In this document: one piece after another, positions 1-8,235 of the stretch
How the letters are laid out: every line of letters starts with the position of its first letter
Numbering within the stretch: position 1 is the stretch's first letter
From: an uncultured Eubacteriales bacterium
Lineage (GTDB): Bacteria > Bacillota > Clostridia > Christensenellales > Aristaeellaceae
Assembly: GCA_902781945.1 (NCBI GenBank)
Contig: CACZLE010000010.1
Coordinates: 1 to 47,087, forward strand
Length of the DNA stretch: 47,087 nucleotides
Direction of reading: 5' to 3'
The notes under the pieces: generated by a model
Databases searched by the model: none
Told to the model about the DNA's origin: nothing
Seen by the model: only the letters and a program-made list of their open reading frames with translations
Program-made: the position numbers and the translations under genes

Positions 1-92
1 ATTGCTGACAGCAGCTTGCGCTTCGCTACACTTGGCGGTAACTACCCGTGGCAGGACTTTCACCTGCAAGAATTGTGCCATGCCCGGCACAC
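1..92 (-). mobile_element. Group II intron, 5' end only (cut by window edge)
   Basis: Read on the minus strand from 92, the sequence begins GTGTGCCGGGCATGG and continues with a GCAGG-TGAAAGT-CCTGC stem-loop, matching the 5' end of bacterial group II introns (GUGYG start and the GGTGAAAGTCC element of domain I). The intron start lies four bases past a strong terminator stem (97-129). Group IIC introns characteristically insert just behind such hairpins. No intron-encoded reverse transcriptase is visible because the rest lies outside the window. A frame open from the edge to 108 on the plus strand is probably only the antisense of this intron. Confidence 0.72.
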
Positions 93-96
93 TACA

Positions 97-129
97 AAAT
101 CGGCGTGACCGCAATGGTCACGCCGATTT
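97..129 (-). terminator. Strong terminator hairpin, 14-bp perfect stem
   Basis: Arms AAATCGGCGTGACC (97-110) and GGTCACGCCGATTT (116-129) are perfectly complementary around a 5-base loop. On the minus strand the stem ends in TTTTG. It is the likely terminator of the collagen-like gene and the apparent target of the group II intron. Confidence 0.8.
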
Positions 130-205
130 CATATCCTTTTGACTGGGTAATTGCAAGCGCAAAGCAAGTTCCTTATGAAGTGCCGCCCAACGCGCTCCCG
201 TTTTT

Positions 206-1036
206 TTACGCGATCTTGAGGATACTGACGCTGAAGCTCTGGTTCATGGAGGCCACGGACAGGCTGGCCTGCACCTGGAAGGTGGAAACCATGGCCGTCT
301 CCACGATGAAGGTGGCGGCGATGCCGCTCTGCTCTCCGGCTATGCTGGTTTCGCCAGCGCTGTACAGGGTCAGGGCCGCGCCGTTGAGCATGGGGATGGC
401 GCGGAAATCACCGGGCGTGGAGCCGTCCGTGTGGATGGCGTAAGAGATCAGATAGGTGCCGGGCTGCAGCTGTACGGAGGTGCCGCCGGGCACGATATCC
501 CGGGTCTGACGGGAATAGGTCTGGGCCGTCATGCTGTACATGGCGCCGTTGGCCACCGCCTGAGCGGCTTCGCCCATCTGCGCAAAGGCCAGCTCCACGG
601 GAAGGGGCTCGCCCGCAGGGCCCGTGGGACCGGTGGGACCCGTAGGACCGATGGGGCCGATCTCGCCCGCGGGACCGGTGGGACCAATTTCACCCGCAGG
701 ACCCGTGGGGCCGATCTCGCCCGCAGGACCCGTAGGACCGATTTCACCCGCAGGACCCGTAGGACCGATTTCACCCGCAGGACCCGTGGGGCCGATCTCG
801 CCCGCAGGGCCGGTGGGACCGATTTCGCCCGCAGGGCCGGTAGGACCGATCTCGCCCGCAGGGCCCGTGGGGCCGGGAACGCCGTCGCCGGAAGGACCGG
901 TGGGACCCATAGGACCCATAGGGCCCATGGGGCCGGTAGGGCCGGTGGGACCATAGACCGGACGCCAACCGCCATTGCAGCCAAAGATGGAACCGCAGCC
1001 CGCGAACTGCGAATTATTGCAGCAACAATTTGCCAT
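206..1036 (-). CDS. Collagen-like exosporium-type (BclA-like) protein
   Basis: A 276-residue protein in three parts: a Cys- and Asn-rich head (residues 1-28, beginning MANCCCNN), a Gly-X-Y collagen stretch of about 120 residues (GPT/GPM/GPA triplets with eight tandem copies of a nine-residue GPTGPAGEI unit), and a C-terminal domain of about 125 residues resembling the beta-rich trimerising heads of spore-surface BclA-type proteins. Such proteins form hair-like filaments on the exosporium or spore coat. The frame is also open from a GTG at 1045, but the ATG at 1036 has a GGGTGA site and gives the typical Cys-rich start. The lack of a signal peptide fits assembly from the mother cell. Function is inferred from architecture. 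Confidence 0.85.
   Translation of the reverse strand: MANCCCNNSQFAGCGSIFGCNGGWRPVYGPTGPTGPMGPMGPMGPTGPSGDGVPGPTGPAGEIGPTGPAGEIGPTGPAGEIGPTGPAGEIGPTGPAGEIGPTGPAGEIGPTGPAGEIGPTGPAGEIGPIGPTGPTGPTGPAGEPLPVELAFAQMGEAAQAVANGAMYSMTAQTYSRQTRDIVPGGTSVQLQPGTYLISYAIHTDGSTPGDFRAIPMLNGAALTLYSAGETSIAGEQSGIAATFIVETAMVSTFQVQASLSVASMNQSFSVSILKIA
650..870 (-). repeat. 27-bp coding tandem repeat, about eight units
   Basis: Near-identical 27-base units encode GPTGPAGEI. Units differ mainly at synonymous positions (for example tcgcccgc versus tcacccgc on the plus strand), so the array is expected to vary in length by slippage. Confidence 0.85.
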
Positions 1037-1083
1037 AAAAATCACCCGTCATTTTGCAGATTGGGTCGTTTCCTGACCCACTG

Positions 1084-1112
1084 CATCCTATGACGGGCGA
1101 CTTGAAAACGTT
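1084..1112 (-). promoter_or_regulatory. Possible sigma-K-like promoter of the collagen-like gene
   Basis: On the minus strand AACG (1112-1109) lies 16 bases ahead of CATAGGATG (1092-1084), one mismatch from the sigma-K -10 pattern CATANNNTA. Genes for exosporium proteins are usually sigma-K dependent. The match is short and could be chance. Confidence 0.3.
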
Positions 1113-2031
1113 ACTTTTTGGGCAGCAGCTTGCAGATAAAGGGGAAGCTCATGGGCCACACGCCCGCCGCGAACACCACCATGCAGAAATAGCGGATGCC
1201 GTTGGCGATGGCCGCGCCGTTGAACAGGGCGTTGAGGGGCGCTTTGAGCACCGCCCGGATGCCCATGGTCAGGGCCAGACCCAGCACCGCCTTGACGATC
1301 TGTGCCGGGATGGACGCCTCCACGGTGAAATGGACGAACTTTTGATCCATCCAATAGGCCACGATCATGCCCAACACGGCGAAGAACAGCAGGTAGGCGT
1401 TCTTGACGCCCTCGGCCAGATTCTCCGTCTCGATATCCGCAGGGAAGGGATACACGCTGACATAGATCAGATACAGCGCCGCCAGGCCCGCCATGCAGAA
1501 AAACAGGGCGTACATGCGGCGCGGCGTCACATTCTCCTCTTTAAAGAGCGGGCGCATGAGGAACACCAGCGCCAGGCCCACCACGATGCTGACCCCCACG
1601 TCCAGGGGCGTGTGGACGCCCAGGTACATGCGGGAGATGGCCACCAGGGCATAGACGACGAACAGCGCGATTTTGATCCATTTCTTTTTCGCCAGCAGCG
1701 CCGGGGCCACCAGCGCCGCGGCGGCGTTCTGGGTATGGCCGCTGGGGAAGGAATAGCCGCCCGCGTCGGCCCGGGCCGCCTCCACGATGGTGAAATTGGG
1801 GGCCTGCACCCAGGGACGGGAAATGCGGAAGGCCAGCTTCAAAAACTGATTGAGCACCGTGCCCACCAGGCCCACGGACAGCATATAATAGCCCGCCCGC
1901 TTGCTGACGCACCACAGGGCCACGATGGCCAGGGCGATGAAGAGCATTTCGCCGCCGAATTCCGTAAAGACCAGCATCACCCGGTCCAGCCAGGGCATAC
2001 GCATTTTTTCAAAAAAGTACAGCAGTTGCAT
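1111..2031 (-). CDS. PAP2-superfamily membrane phosphatase
   Basis: A 306-residue polytopic membrane protein with all three PAP2 motifs: K65-x6-RP, PSGH (96-99) and SR-x5-H-x3-D (R134, H140, D144). The two histidines are the expected nucleophile and acid-base residues for dephosphorylating lipid phosphates such as undecaprenyl pyrophosphate or phosphatidic acid. After the catalytic core there are further hydrophobic segments (residues about 175-300), so it is longer than minimal family members. ATG at 2031 follows an AAGGAGG site. It lies 15 bases behind the RNA methyltransferase gene and is probably cotranscribed with it. The exact substrate cannot be read from the sequence. Confidence 0.85.
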   Translation of the reverse strand: MQLLYFFEKMRMPWLDRVMLVFTEFGGEMLFIALAIVALWCVSKRAGYYMLSVGLVGTVLNQFLKLAFRISRPWVQAPNFTIVEAARADAGGYSFPSGHTQNAAAALVAPALLAKKKWIKIALFVVYALVAISRMYLGVHTPLDVGVSIVVGLALVFLMRPLFKEENVTPRRMYALFFCMAGLAALYLIYVSVYPFPADIETENLAEGVKNAYLLFFAVLGMIVAYWMDQKFVHFTVEASIPAQIVKAVLGLALTMGIRAVLKAPLNALFNGAAIANGIRYFCMVVFAAGVWPMSFPFICKLLPKK

Positions 2032-2046
2032 AGGTTCCTCCTTCGT

Positions 2047-2832
2047 TTATCTTCCGCATCGGACGATATCGTAGATCATGATGGCCCCGGCCACCGAGGC
2101 GTTGAGGGATTCCGCGCCGCCCACCATGGGGAGCTTGACCCGCTGGATGCCGGGCACGGCGTACACTGCGGGCGATATACCCGCGCCCTCGTTGCCGATG
2201 ATCACGCATACGCCGTCCTTGGTGCGGGTCCGTTCAAAATAGGGGCTGCCGTCCAGGGCCCCGGCGTACAGATCATGGGTTTCGCTCAGGGCCGTCAGTA
2301 TGCCGGGCAGATCGCCGGAATAGACGGGCACCCGGAACACCGCGCCCATGGAGGCCCGCAGGGCCTTGGGACCGTAGGGATCAGCGCATTGCCGGTCGAT
2401 CAGCAGGCCGTCAAACCCCGCGGCGTCCAGCGTGCGCAGCACGGTGCCCACGTTGCCAGGGTCCTGCACGGCGTTGAGGGCAGCCAGCTTCATGGGCCGA
2501 TGGGGCAGCGCCCGGCCAGGATCGGGCAGCGGGCACACAGCCAGGATCCCCTGCGGGGCCTTAGCGTCGCACAGAGCCGCCAACACGTGGTCGGAGAGGA
2601 TACAGCGCTCGATGCCCTGCCCTCTGGCTTTCTCCAGATGACCGGCATATTTCACCACGGCGCTCTCCGCCACCAGCAGCGCCCTGGCACAGCCTACCGC
2701 CAGGGCTTCCCCCGCCAGATGATCGCCCTCGGCCAAAAAAAGGCGCTGCGCGGCGCGTCCCTTGGTTTCCCGCAGGGCACGCCACGCTTTGACCTGTTGA
2801 TTTTGCAAGCTGGTGATGTGGTTTTCCGTCAT
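2047..2832 (-). CDS. SpoU/TrmH-family RNA 2'-O-methyltransferase
   Basis: A 261-residue SPOUT methyltransferase. The N-terminal ~100 residues resemble the SpoU substrate-binding domain that recognises rRNA or tRNA. The catalytic domain shows the family motifs: NAVQDPGNVGT (motif 1), IIGNEGAGIS (motif 2) and LPMVGGAESLNASVA (motif 3), which build the trefoil-knot S-adenosylmethionine site. It most likely methylates a ribose in 23S rRNA, but target assignment within this family is unreliable. The start overlaps the stop of the upstream gene by four bases (ATGA), indicating translational coupling. Confidence 0.9.
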   Translation of the reverse strand: MTENHITSLQNQQVKAWRALRETKGRAAQRLFLAEGDHLAGEALAVGCARALLVAESAVVKYAGHLEKARGQGIERCILSDHVLAALCDAKAPQGILAVCPLPDPGRALPHRPMKLAALNAVQDPGNVGTVLRTLDAAGFDGLLIDRQCADPYGPKALRASMGAVFRVPVYSGDLPGILTALSETHDLYAGALDGSPYFERTRTKDGVCVIIGNEGAGISPAVYAVPGIQRVKLPMVGGAESLNASVAGAIMIYDIVRCGR

Positions 2833-4823
2833 GCTTTGTCCTCATGCAGCAGCGCCAGCGTCCGGGGCATGGCCTGGGGCAGATCGCCCAGCGCCTCGGC
2901 TTTGACGCCATAATAGCGCATATGGGGAACCACCCACGCGCTGACCGCGTAATCCAGGGCGTCCGCAATGCCGCCGGACATGCGCGGCGCGGCGAAGCTG
3001 ATATAGTCGTACATCTGCCGCCGCACCTGGTTGGGCAGGGCCGCGCGGGCCTCCCGCAGGGCCTTTTCCAACTCGGACAGCAGGTTCAGGGCCGCTTCCG
3101 GCGGGGTGACGCGCTCCCGCATCAGGGCGTCGCGGACGGCCTCCGCCTTGACCGGCGGGCAAACGGGCATATCGGTGAAGCTCCAGCCCTCCGCCGTCGC
3201 CAAGCGGGCCACCGGCCAGGGATACCGGGCGTAAGCGATGACGCCGGAGGCGAACTCATCCCATTCGGGATAGGGGCTGACGGTGATATGGGTGTAGTTT
3301 TCGGGATGATCGCTGCCCTCGCAGCCGATGACCAGGCGGAAGGTGTCGCCCCCCTCCTGCACGCGCACGAGGCCCGTTTCCTCCACAGCCTCCACCCCCA
3401 GCGCCCGGCCCAGGGCATGGGCGGCGGCCAGGGCGTCCGCCCGGGCCTCCATGGCGATCTCCAGCTGATGGGGCGCCACGGTCAGCAGCGTCAAAAGATG
3501 CAGGGCGTCGTTCTTGTCGCACTTCGCGCCGGCGCTTTGCAGGGCCCGCTGCACGCGGTCACACAGATTGTCCAGTTCGGCATAGCCGCCCACCTCGCCC
3601 TTGACATAGACGATATCGGGATCGGCCTTCGCCATTTCGGCCAGCAGGGCGTCCCGCTCCTCCAGGAGTTTGGAGCGCTCCACCTCGATCTTTTCCAGAT
3701 CCTGCCGGGCGTCGGCGGTCTGCTGCTGGAGCCGGGTCAGGGTCTCCTTTTCGGCGGCAGACGCCTGACCGATGGCCTCCTGACGCAGGGCGGACAGATT
3801 CTTTTCCGCCGCCTCCACCTGCATCAGCAGCGCCAGCCGCTCAGCCTCCAGATCCTGGATCTGGCTGTTCATGGCCCGGGCCACGGCGTCGGAGCCATGG
3901 CTGCACAATTGCTGGTTCAGGATGTTCTGCACGCCGGTCATGCTGAGGAAATGGGCCGCGGCCTGCCGCTGCATATCGGGCATGGCCCACAGCTTGTCCA
4001 GGGAATGACGGAAGGCGTCCATGGGGTTCTCCACCGGGCGGGTGGCAGTGCCCGCGTTCAGCACGGCCCCGGGCGCTTCCACCCGGCCCGCGCGAAGCTG
4101 CTGACCCACAGCGTCCACCAGGGCGTTGTGGGCGCGCTGGGGCATGGCGGGACGGCGGGCCACGGTCTGATAGAGGGGCATGCCGTTCAATTTCTTTTCG
4201 GGGGTCTCGGCCTCCGAAGCGCGTTCCGATTCAGCGTGGATCGCCTCAGCGTGCTCGTTGCGGGGCCAGTAGAACAGCTTTTCCGTGCCGTCGGGCAGGG
4301 TGACGGCATAGAGGCCCTCGCTGTCCGGGGCCAGGGGCGCGGCGCCCTCCTGCTCCAGGCCGGTGGCCCGGCTGACGGGGCCGTTGATCCTGCCGCCGCT
4401 GCGCAGATAGCACAGGGGCGTGGCGGCGCGGCTGATCTTTTCCTTGTCGCTGATCTCAGCGCTGATCACCTCGTAGAACAGCTGCTGCGGGATGGCCTGC
4501 ACGGCGTCGGAATAGACGATGAACTGGTTATTTTCGCCGCGCTGGGGCGCATAGTTCTTGTTGGTGCGGATCTTGACGGCGTCGGCGGGCAGATTGAGCA
4601 GATCCAACACGCACAGGGGAGCCAGCTCCCGCATGCGCTCCTTGAAGGTGTGCTGCTCGTTTTTGTCGGGCACGATGCGCAGATAGCCCTCGTCCGGCAG
4701 AGCGTCTATATCCGCCTGGGCCACCGCGCCATCGGCGGTGAGCAGGGGCTTGATCCTGAAATACGCGCGCTGGATATTGTCCTCTTCCACATATGACAAC
4801 ACAATACGACCAGTAAAATCCAT
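2829..4823 (-). CDS. Unrecognised large coiled-coil protein
   Basis: A 664-residue protein I do not recognise. The N-terminal ~170 residues look like a compact mixed domain. A low-complexity linker follows (about 180-280), then a Glu/Gln/Ala-rich coiled coil of roughly 75 residues (about 320-395, with runs such as EVERSKLLEERDALLAEMAK) and a C-terminal domain of about 250 residues. No Walker motif, signal peptide or membrane segment is evident. The open frame extends to a TTG at 4853, but the ATG at 4823 is preferred: a GGAGAGGAG sequence lies upstream, though 12-13 bases away. It heads an operon with the RNA methyltransferase and PAP2 phosphatase. The long coiled coil suggests a structural or scaffolding role; this is inference only. 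Confidence 0.8.
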   Translation of the reverse strand: MDFTGRIVLSYVEEDNIQRAYFRIKPLLTADGAVAQADIDALPDEGYLRIVPDKNEQHTFKERMRELAPLCVLDLLNLPADAVKIRTNKNYAPQRGENNQFIVYSDAVQAIPQQLFYEVISAEISDKEKISRAATPLCYLRSGGRINGPVSRATGLEQEGAAPLAPDSEGLYAVTLPDGTEKLFYWPRNEHAEAIHAESERASEAETPEKKLNGMPLYQTVARRPAMPQRAHNALVDAVGQQLRAGRVEAPGAVLNAGTATRPVENPMDAFRHSLDKLWAMPDMQRQAAAHFLSMTGVQNILNQQLCSHGSDAVARAMNSQIQDLEAERLALLMQVEAAEKNLSALRQEAIGQASAAEKETLTRLQQQTADARQDLEKIEVERSKLLEERDALLAEMAKADPDIVYVKGEVGGYAELDNLCDRVQRALQSAGAKCDKNDALHLLTLLTVAPHQLEIAMEARADALAAAHALGRALGVEAVEETGLVRVQEGGDTFRLVIGCEGSDHPENYTHITVSPYPEWDEFASGVIAYARYPWPVARLATAEGWSFTDMPVCPPVKAEAVRDALMRERVTPPEAALNLLSELEKALREARAALPNQVRRQMYDYISFAAPRMSGGIADALDYAVSAWVVPHMRYYGVKAEALGDLPQAMPRTLALLHEDKA

Positions 4824-4879
4824 AAAAAAGCAGATACTCCTCTCCCATATCAATTTTTAAATTGCTTTCGCATGGTTAT

Positions 4880-4908
4880 ATTTTATCTTTTTTTTCCCTT
4901 TCCGTCAA
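4880..4908 (-). promoter_or_regulatory. Sigma-A promoter for the coiled-coil protein operon
   Basis: Minus-strand -35 TTGACG (4908-4903) and -10 TAAAAT (4885-4880) are separated by 17 bases in an AT-rich intergenic stretch, about 55 bases ahead of the chosen start. Confidence 0.7.
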
Positions 4909-5062
4909 GGGTTCTTGTCATTTTCGGAACAATTCTCCTTTTTCGGGACAAAAGGCGGGGTTTTCCGCTTTTTCTGTTTTATTTGAGGCAGGAAAAACGA
5001 AAAAAACGGCGTATTAAATAAAGATGTGTCTTTCACGCAATTTCCTGGAGGTTATTGTTTGC

Positions 5063-8000
5063 ATGAATTTATTGAAGCTGCGCGAGAAACTGGGAAACGA
5101 AGAATTTGACGCCGCCCGGGCGCTGTACCGCCGGGGAGCCGTGCGGGAACTGCAGCGGACGGCGGATTATCTTTCCTATTCTGTGGCGGGCGTGAGCCAG
5201 CCCGTGCGCATTCTGTCCACCGGGCGGCTGGAATGCCCCTGTGACCGTTCCCCCCTGTGCCGCCATGCCGCCGCGGCCCTGATCGACGCCTCGGAATCCG
5301 GCGCGCTGCGGGCCATGCAGGAGCTGCGCGCCCGGTCCCGGGCGGGTTCCCTGCTCTCCGCCATGGAAAGCGCGCTGCCGGAATCCGTCACCGTGCGTCT
5401 GGAGCCCGAGATCCGCGTCAGCAACGCGAACATGCAGCTCGGGCTGCGCATCGGCCAGGACCGGCTGTACGTGGTGCGCTCCATTCCCGAATTTCTGGAA
5501 TCCATGAGTACCGGCAACAGCCTGTCCTTCGGCAAGGGCTTCACCTTTTTCCCCACCTGGATGCGCTTTGAGCCCGCCGCCGCCCAGGTGATCTCCCTTT
5601 TGCAGCAGCATTGCGCCTCCCTGCAGAGCGCGGGCGTGCGCATCGGCGTCACCGAGGCCCGGCAGATCGCCCTGCCCGAGGCCGTGGCCCTGCAGATCTG
5701 GGACACGCTGCGGAGCATGCGCTATCGGCTGACGCTGGACAATGGCGAGCCCTGGGAGCAGGACGGCATATCCGAGGACCCGCTGCCCCTGAGCTTTACC
5801 CTGAGTGACCGCACGAAGGCCAGCACGGGTTTCCATCGGCTGTGCGTCACGGCGGCCTTTGACGCCGAAATCACGCCGCTGACCTCCGATTGGTCCTACG
5901 CGGTGGTGGACGGCGTGGTGACCCACGTGGCCCGCAGCCAGCGGGGCGCTGCCCGCATCTGCACCGCCGAGCGCACGGACGGGCGCACCACCTTCCTCTT
6001 TGATCCCGACCAGACCCAGAAGGTCATGAGCGAACTGACCCTGTGGCTGGCCCGGGTGGGCGATCTGCGCTTTTCCCCCGAATTGGAAAGCCAATTGACC
6101 CGCGCGCCCTTCCACGCCCGGGTATACTTGGACCGAGAGAGCAAGGACGTGACCGTGCGGACGGAATTCCTGTACGGCAATACCGTCATCGATCCCTTCC
6201 TGCCCGCCGAGGAAAACAACAACCTGCTGCTTTTGCGGGACGCCCAGCGGGAGCAGGAGATCATGGATCTCTTGGCCAACGCGGGCTTCCGCATCGTCAG
6301 CGGACGGGTCTATCTGAGCGGCGCGGAGGATATCTACCGCTTTGTCACCGAAGGCGCGGGGCAATTGACCCAATTGGCCGAGGTGTTTTTCAGCAAGGAA
6401 TTCCGCAAGTTCACCCCGCGCAAGCCCGCCCTCACCGGCGTGCTGCGGGGAAGCGGCGGAAAATTGCAGCTGGAGATCGACGACGACGGCATTCCGGTGG
6501 AGGAGCTGCTGCCCCTGCTCAAGGCCCTGCGGGACCGGGAGGCTTATTTCCGCTTCAAGGACGGCACCTTTGTGTCCCTGGAGGATACGGACGACTGGCA
6601 GCCCCTGGCCGAGGCGGTGTACGAGGCGGCGGAATTTACCGATTCCCGTGATCTGGGCATGTTCCGCGCAGCCTATTTTGAGGCCCTGATCCAAAGCCAT
6701 CACCTGCCCGTGTCCCTGGATGACGAGGCCCAGGCGGCGGCCAATATGGAAGCGCCCACGCCCCAGCCGCCCTTTGACTGCCTGCGTCCCTATCAGCAGC
6801 GGGGCTTTGAATGGCTGTGCGCCCTGCGCTCCCTGCGGATGGGCGGCATCCTGGCCGATGATATGGGCCTGGGCAAAACCATCCAGACCATCGCCGCGCT
6901 GCTGCACTTTGTGCGCACCGAGGAGGAAAAGCTGCCCTCGGTGATCGTGGCCCCCACCTCGCTGACCTACAACTGGCTCAGCGAATGCAAGCGCTTCGCC
7001 CCGGAATTGAACGTGATGCTGCTCAGCGGCTCCCAGCAGGCCCGGGCCGATCAGATCGCCTGTCTGGGGGGTCCGGAGGCCCCGGACATCCTGCTGACCA
7101 GCTATCCCCTGATCCGGCGCGATATCACCCTGCTGAGCGAAGTCCAGTTCCGCTTCGCCATCCTGGACGAGGCCCAGCAGATCAAAAACAGCGCCAGCGT
7201 GGGCGCTCACGCCGTCAAGCAGCTCAAGGCCCAGACCCGCATCGCCCTCACCGGCACGCCCATGGAAAACCACGCGGGCGAACTGTGGAGTATCTTTGAT
7301 TTCATCCTGCCCGGCTATCTGCCAAGGGCTTCCGCCTTCATGCGCCGCTACGGCGAGGGCGAAAACAGCGAGGAGCTGATGCACCGCATCCGTCCCTTCC
7401 TGATGCGCAGGCTGAAAAAGGATGTGCTGACCGAGCTGCCCGACAAGCTGGAGCAGACCATGATGGCCGAAATGCCGCCGGAGCAGCGCAAGGTCTATCA
7501 GGCCGGTCTGATCCGCCGGAGGGATTACGTGAAGCAGCTGCTCTCCACCCGGGGCCTGGCCAAGGGCCGGGCGGAGGTGCTCTCCGCCATTACGGAACTG
7601 CGCCAGATCTGCTGCCATCCCGCCCTGTGCCTGCCCGATTACACCGGCGGCTCCGGCAAGCTGGACATGCTGGTGGATATCCTGATCCCCGCCCTGCAAA
7701 ACGGCCACCGCGCCCTGGTATTCAGCCAATTTACCCGTATGCTGCGGCTCATTGAATCCCGTCTGAGGCAGGAGGGCATCAAATGCCTGTACCTGGACGG
7801 CGACACCCCCGCGGACGAGCGCGTCAAGCTGTGCGACAGCTTCAATAACGGCGAGGGCAGCGTATTCCTGCTGTCCCTGAAGGCCGGCGGCACGGGGCTC
7901 AATCTGACCGGCGCGGACATGGTGATCCATTACGATCCCTGGTGGAACCCCGCCGCCGAGGAGCAGGCCGTGGACCGCGCGCACCGCATCGGCCAGACCC

Positions 8001-8167
8001 GCAAGGTGGAGGTCATCCGCCTGCTGATGCACGATTCCATCGAGGAGCAGGTGGTGGGCATGAGCCAGGCCAAGCGCACGCTGTTCGACAAGCTGATCAC
8101 CCCCGGCGAAAGCATGCCCGCCAAACTGAAAGAAGAAGATCTGCTCAAGCTCTTCGATGGCGCGTAA
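5063..8167 (+). CDS. SWIM zinc-finger SNF2-family DNA translocase/helicase
   Basis: A 1034-residue Swi2/Snf2 ATPase. A SWIM-type zinc site (C-P-C...C-R-H, about residues 57-68) sits near the N-terminus, followed by a long SNF2-associated region. The ATPase begins near residue 585: ADDMGLGKT (motif I, about 602), LDEAQQIKN (motif II, about 701), LTGTPMEN (III). The second RecA lobe has LVFSQFTRM, LSLKAGGTGLNLTGA (V) and QAVDRAHRIGQ (VI). These proteins translocate on duplex DNA and remodel protein-DNA complexes; bacterial roles are poorly defined. The frame opens at 5024, but the ATG at 5063 has a well-placed GGAGGT. It stands alone between two promoters, without restriction or defence genes next to it. 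Confidence 0.92.
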   Translation: MNLLKLREKLGNEEFDAARALYRRGAVRELQRTADYLSYSVAGVSQPVRILSTGRLECPCDRSPLCRHAAAALIDASESGALRAMQELRARSRAGSLLSAMESALPESVTVRLEPEIRVSNANMQLGLRIGQDRLYVVRSIPEFLESMSTGNSLSFGKGFTFFPTWMRFEPAAAQVISLLQQHCASLQSAGVRIGVTEARQIALPEAVALQIWDTLRSMRYRLTLDNGEPWEQDGISEDPLPLSFTLSDRTKASTGFHRLCVTAAFDAEITPLTSDWSYAVVDGVVTHVARSQRGAARICTAERTDGRTTFLFDPDQTQKVMSELTLWLARVGDLRFSPELESQLTRAPFHARVYLDRESKDVTVRTEFLYGNTVIDPFLPAEENNNLLLLRDAQREQEIMDLLANAGFRIVSGRVYLSGAEDIYRFVTEGAGQLTQLAEVFFSKEFRKFTPRKPALTGVLRGSGGKLQLEIDDDGIPVEELLPLLKALRDREAYFRFKDGTFVSLEDTDDWQPLAEAVYEAAEFTDSRDLGMFRAAYFEALIQSHHLPVSLDDEAQAAANMEAPTPQPPFDCLRPYQQRGFEWLCALRSLRMGGILADDMGLGKTIQTIAALLHFVRTEEEKLPSVIVAPTSLTYNWLSECKRFAPELNVMLLSGSQQARADQIACLGGPEAPDILLTSYPLIRRDITLLSEVQFRFAILDEAQQIKNSASVGAHAVKQLKAQTRIALTGTPMENHAGELWSIFDFILPGYLPRASAFMRRYGEGENSEELMHRIRPFLMRRLKKDVLTELPDKLEQTMMAEMPPEQRKVYQAGLIRRRDYVKQLLSTRGLAKGRAEVLSAITELRQICCHPALCLPDYTGGSGKLDMLVDILIPALQNGHRALVFSQFTRMLRLIESRLRQEGIKCLYLDGDTPADERVKLCDSFNNGEGSVFLLSLKAGGTGLNLTGADMVIHYDPWWNPAAEEQAVDRAHRIGQTRKVEVIRLLMHDSIEEQVVGMSQAKRTLFDKLITPGESMPAKLKEEDLLKLFDGA

Positions 8168-8183
8168 GTCCGCTTTCTTCCAT

Positions 8184-8212
8184 TTGACGGATAGGCCCTG
8201 CAAGCGTATAAT
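8184..8212 (+). promoter_or_regulatory. Sigma-A promoter ahead of the DUF5711 gene
   Basis: -35 TTGACG (8184-8189), 17-base spacer, perfect -10 TATAAT (8207-8212). The predicted start near 8219 gives a very short leader to the ATG at 8236. Confidence 0.85.
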
Positions 8213-8235
8213 AGGGGATGGATAGGGAGGTACGT

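Noticed and set aside
48..443. Plus-strand ORF at the left edge as a gene
   Set aside because: It crosses a group II intron end, the terminator stem and the antisense of a clear gene.
650..870. Regular 27-bp repeats as a CRISPR array
   Set aside because: No spacers separate the units and they are in frame in a collagen-like gene.
431..1093. Long plus-strand ORFs opposite the collagen-like gene
   Set aside because: They are by-products of the repetitive GC-rich array; only the minus frame has a sensible domain layout and start.
5063..8167. SNF2 protein as part of a defence system
   Set aside because: No methyltransferase, nuclease or phage-related gene is next to it.
5069..8203. 1044-residue minus-strand ORF opposite the SNF2 gene
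   Set aside because: The plus strand has all helicase motifs; the antisense frame is His/Gln/Gly-rich nonsense from GC-biased codons. Similar antisense frames occur opposite most genes here.
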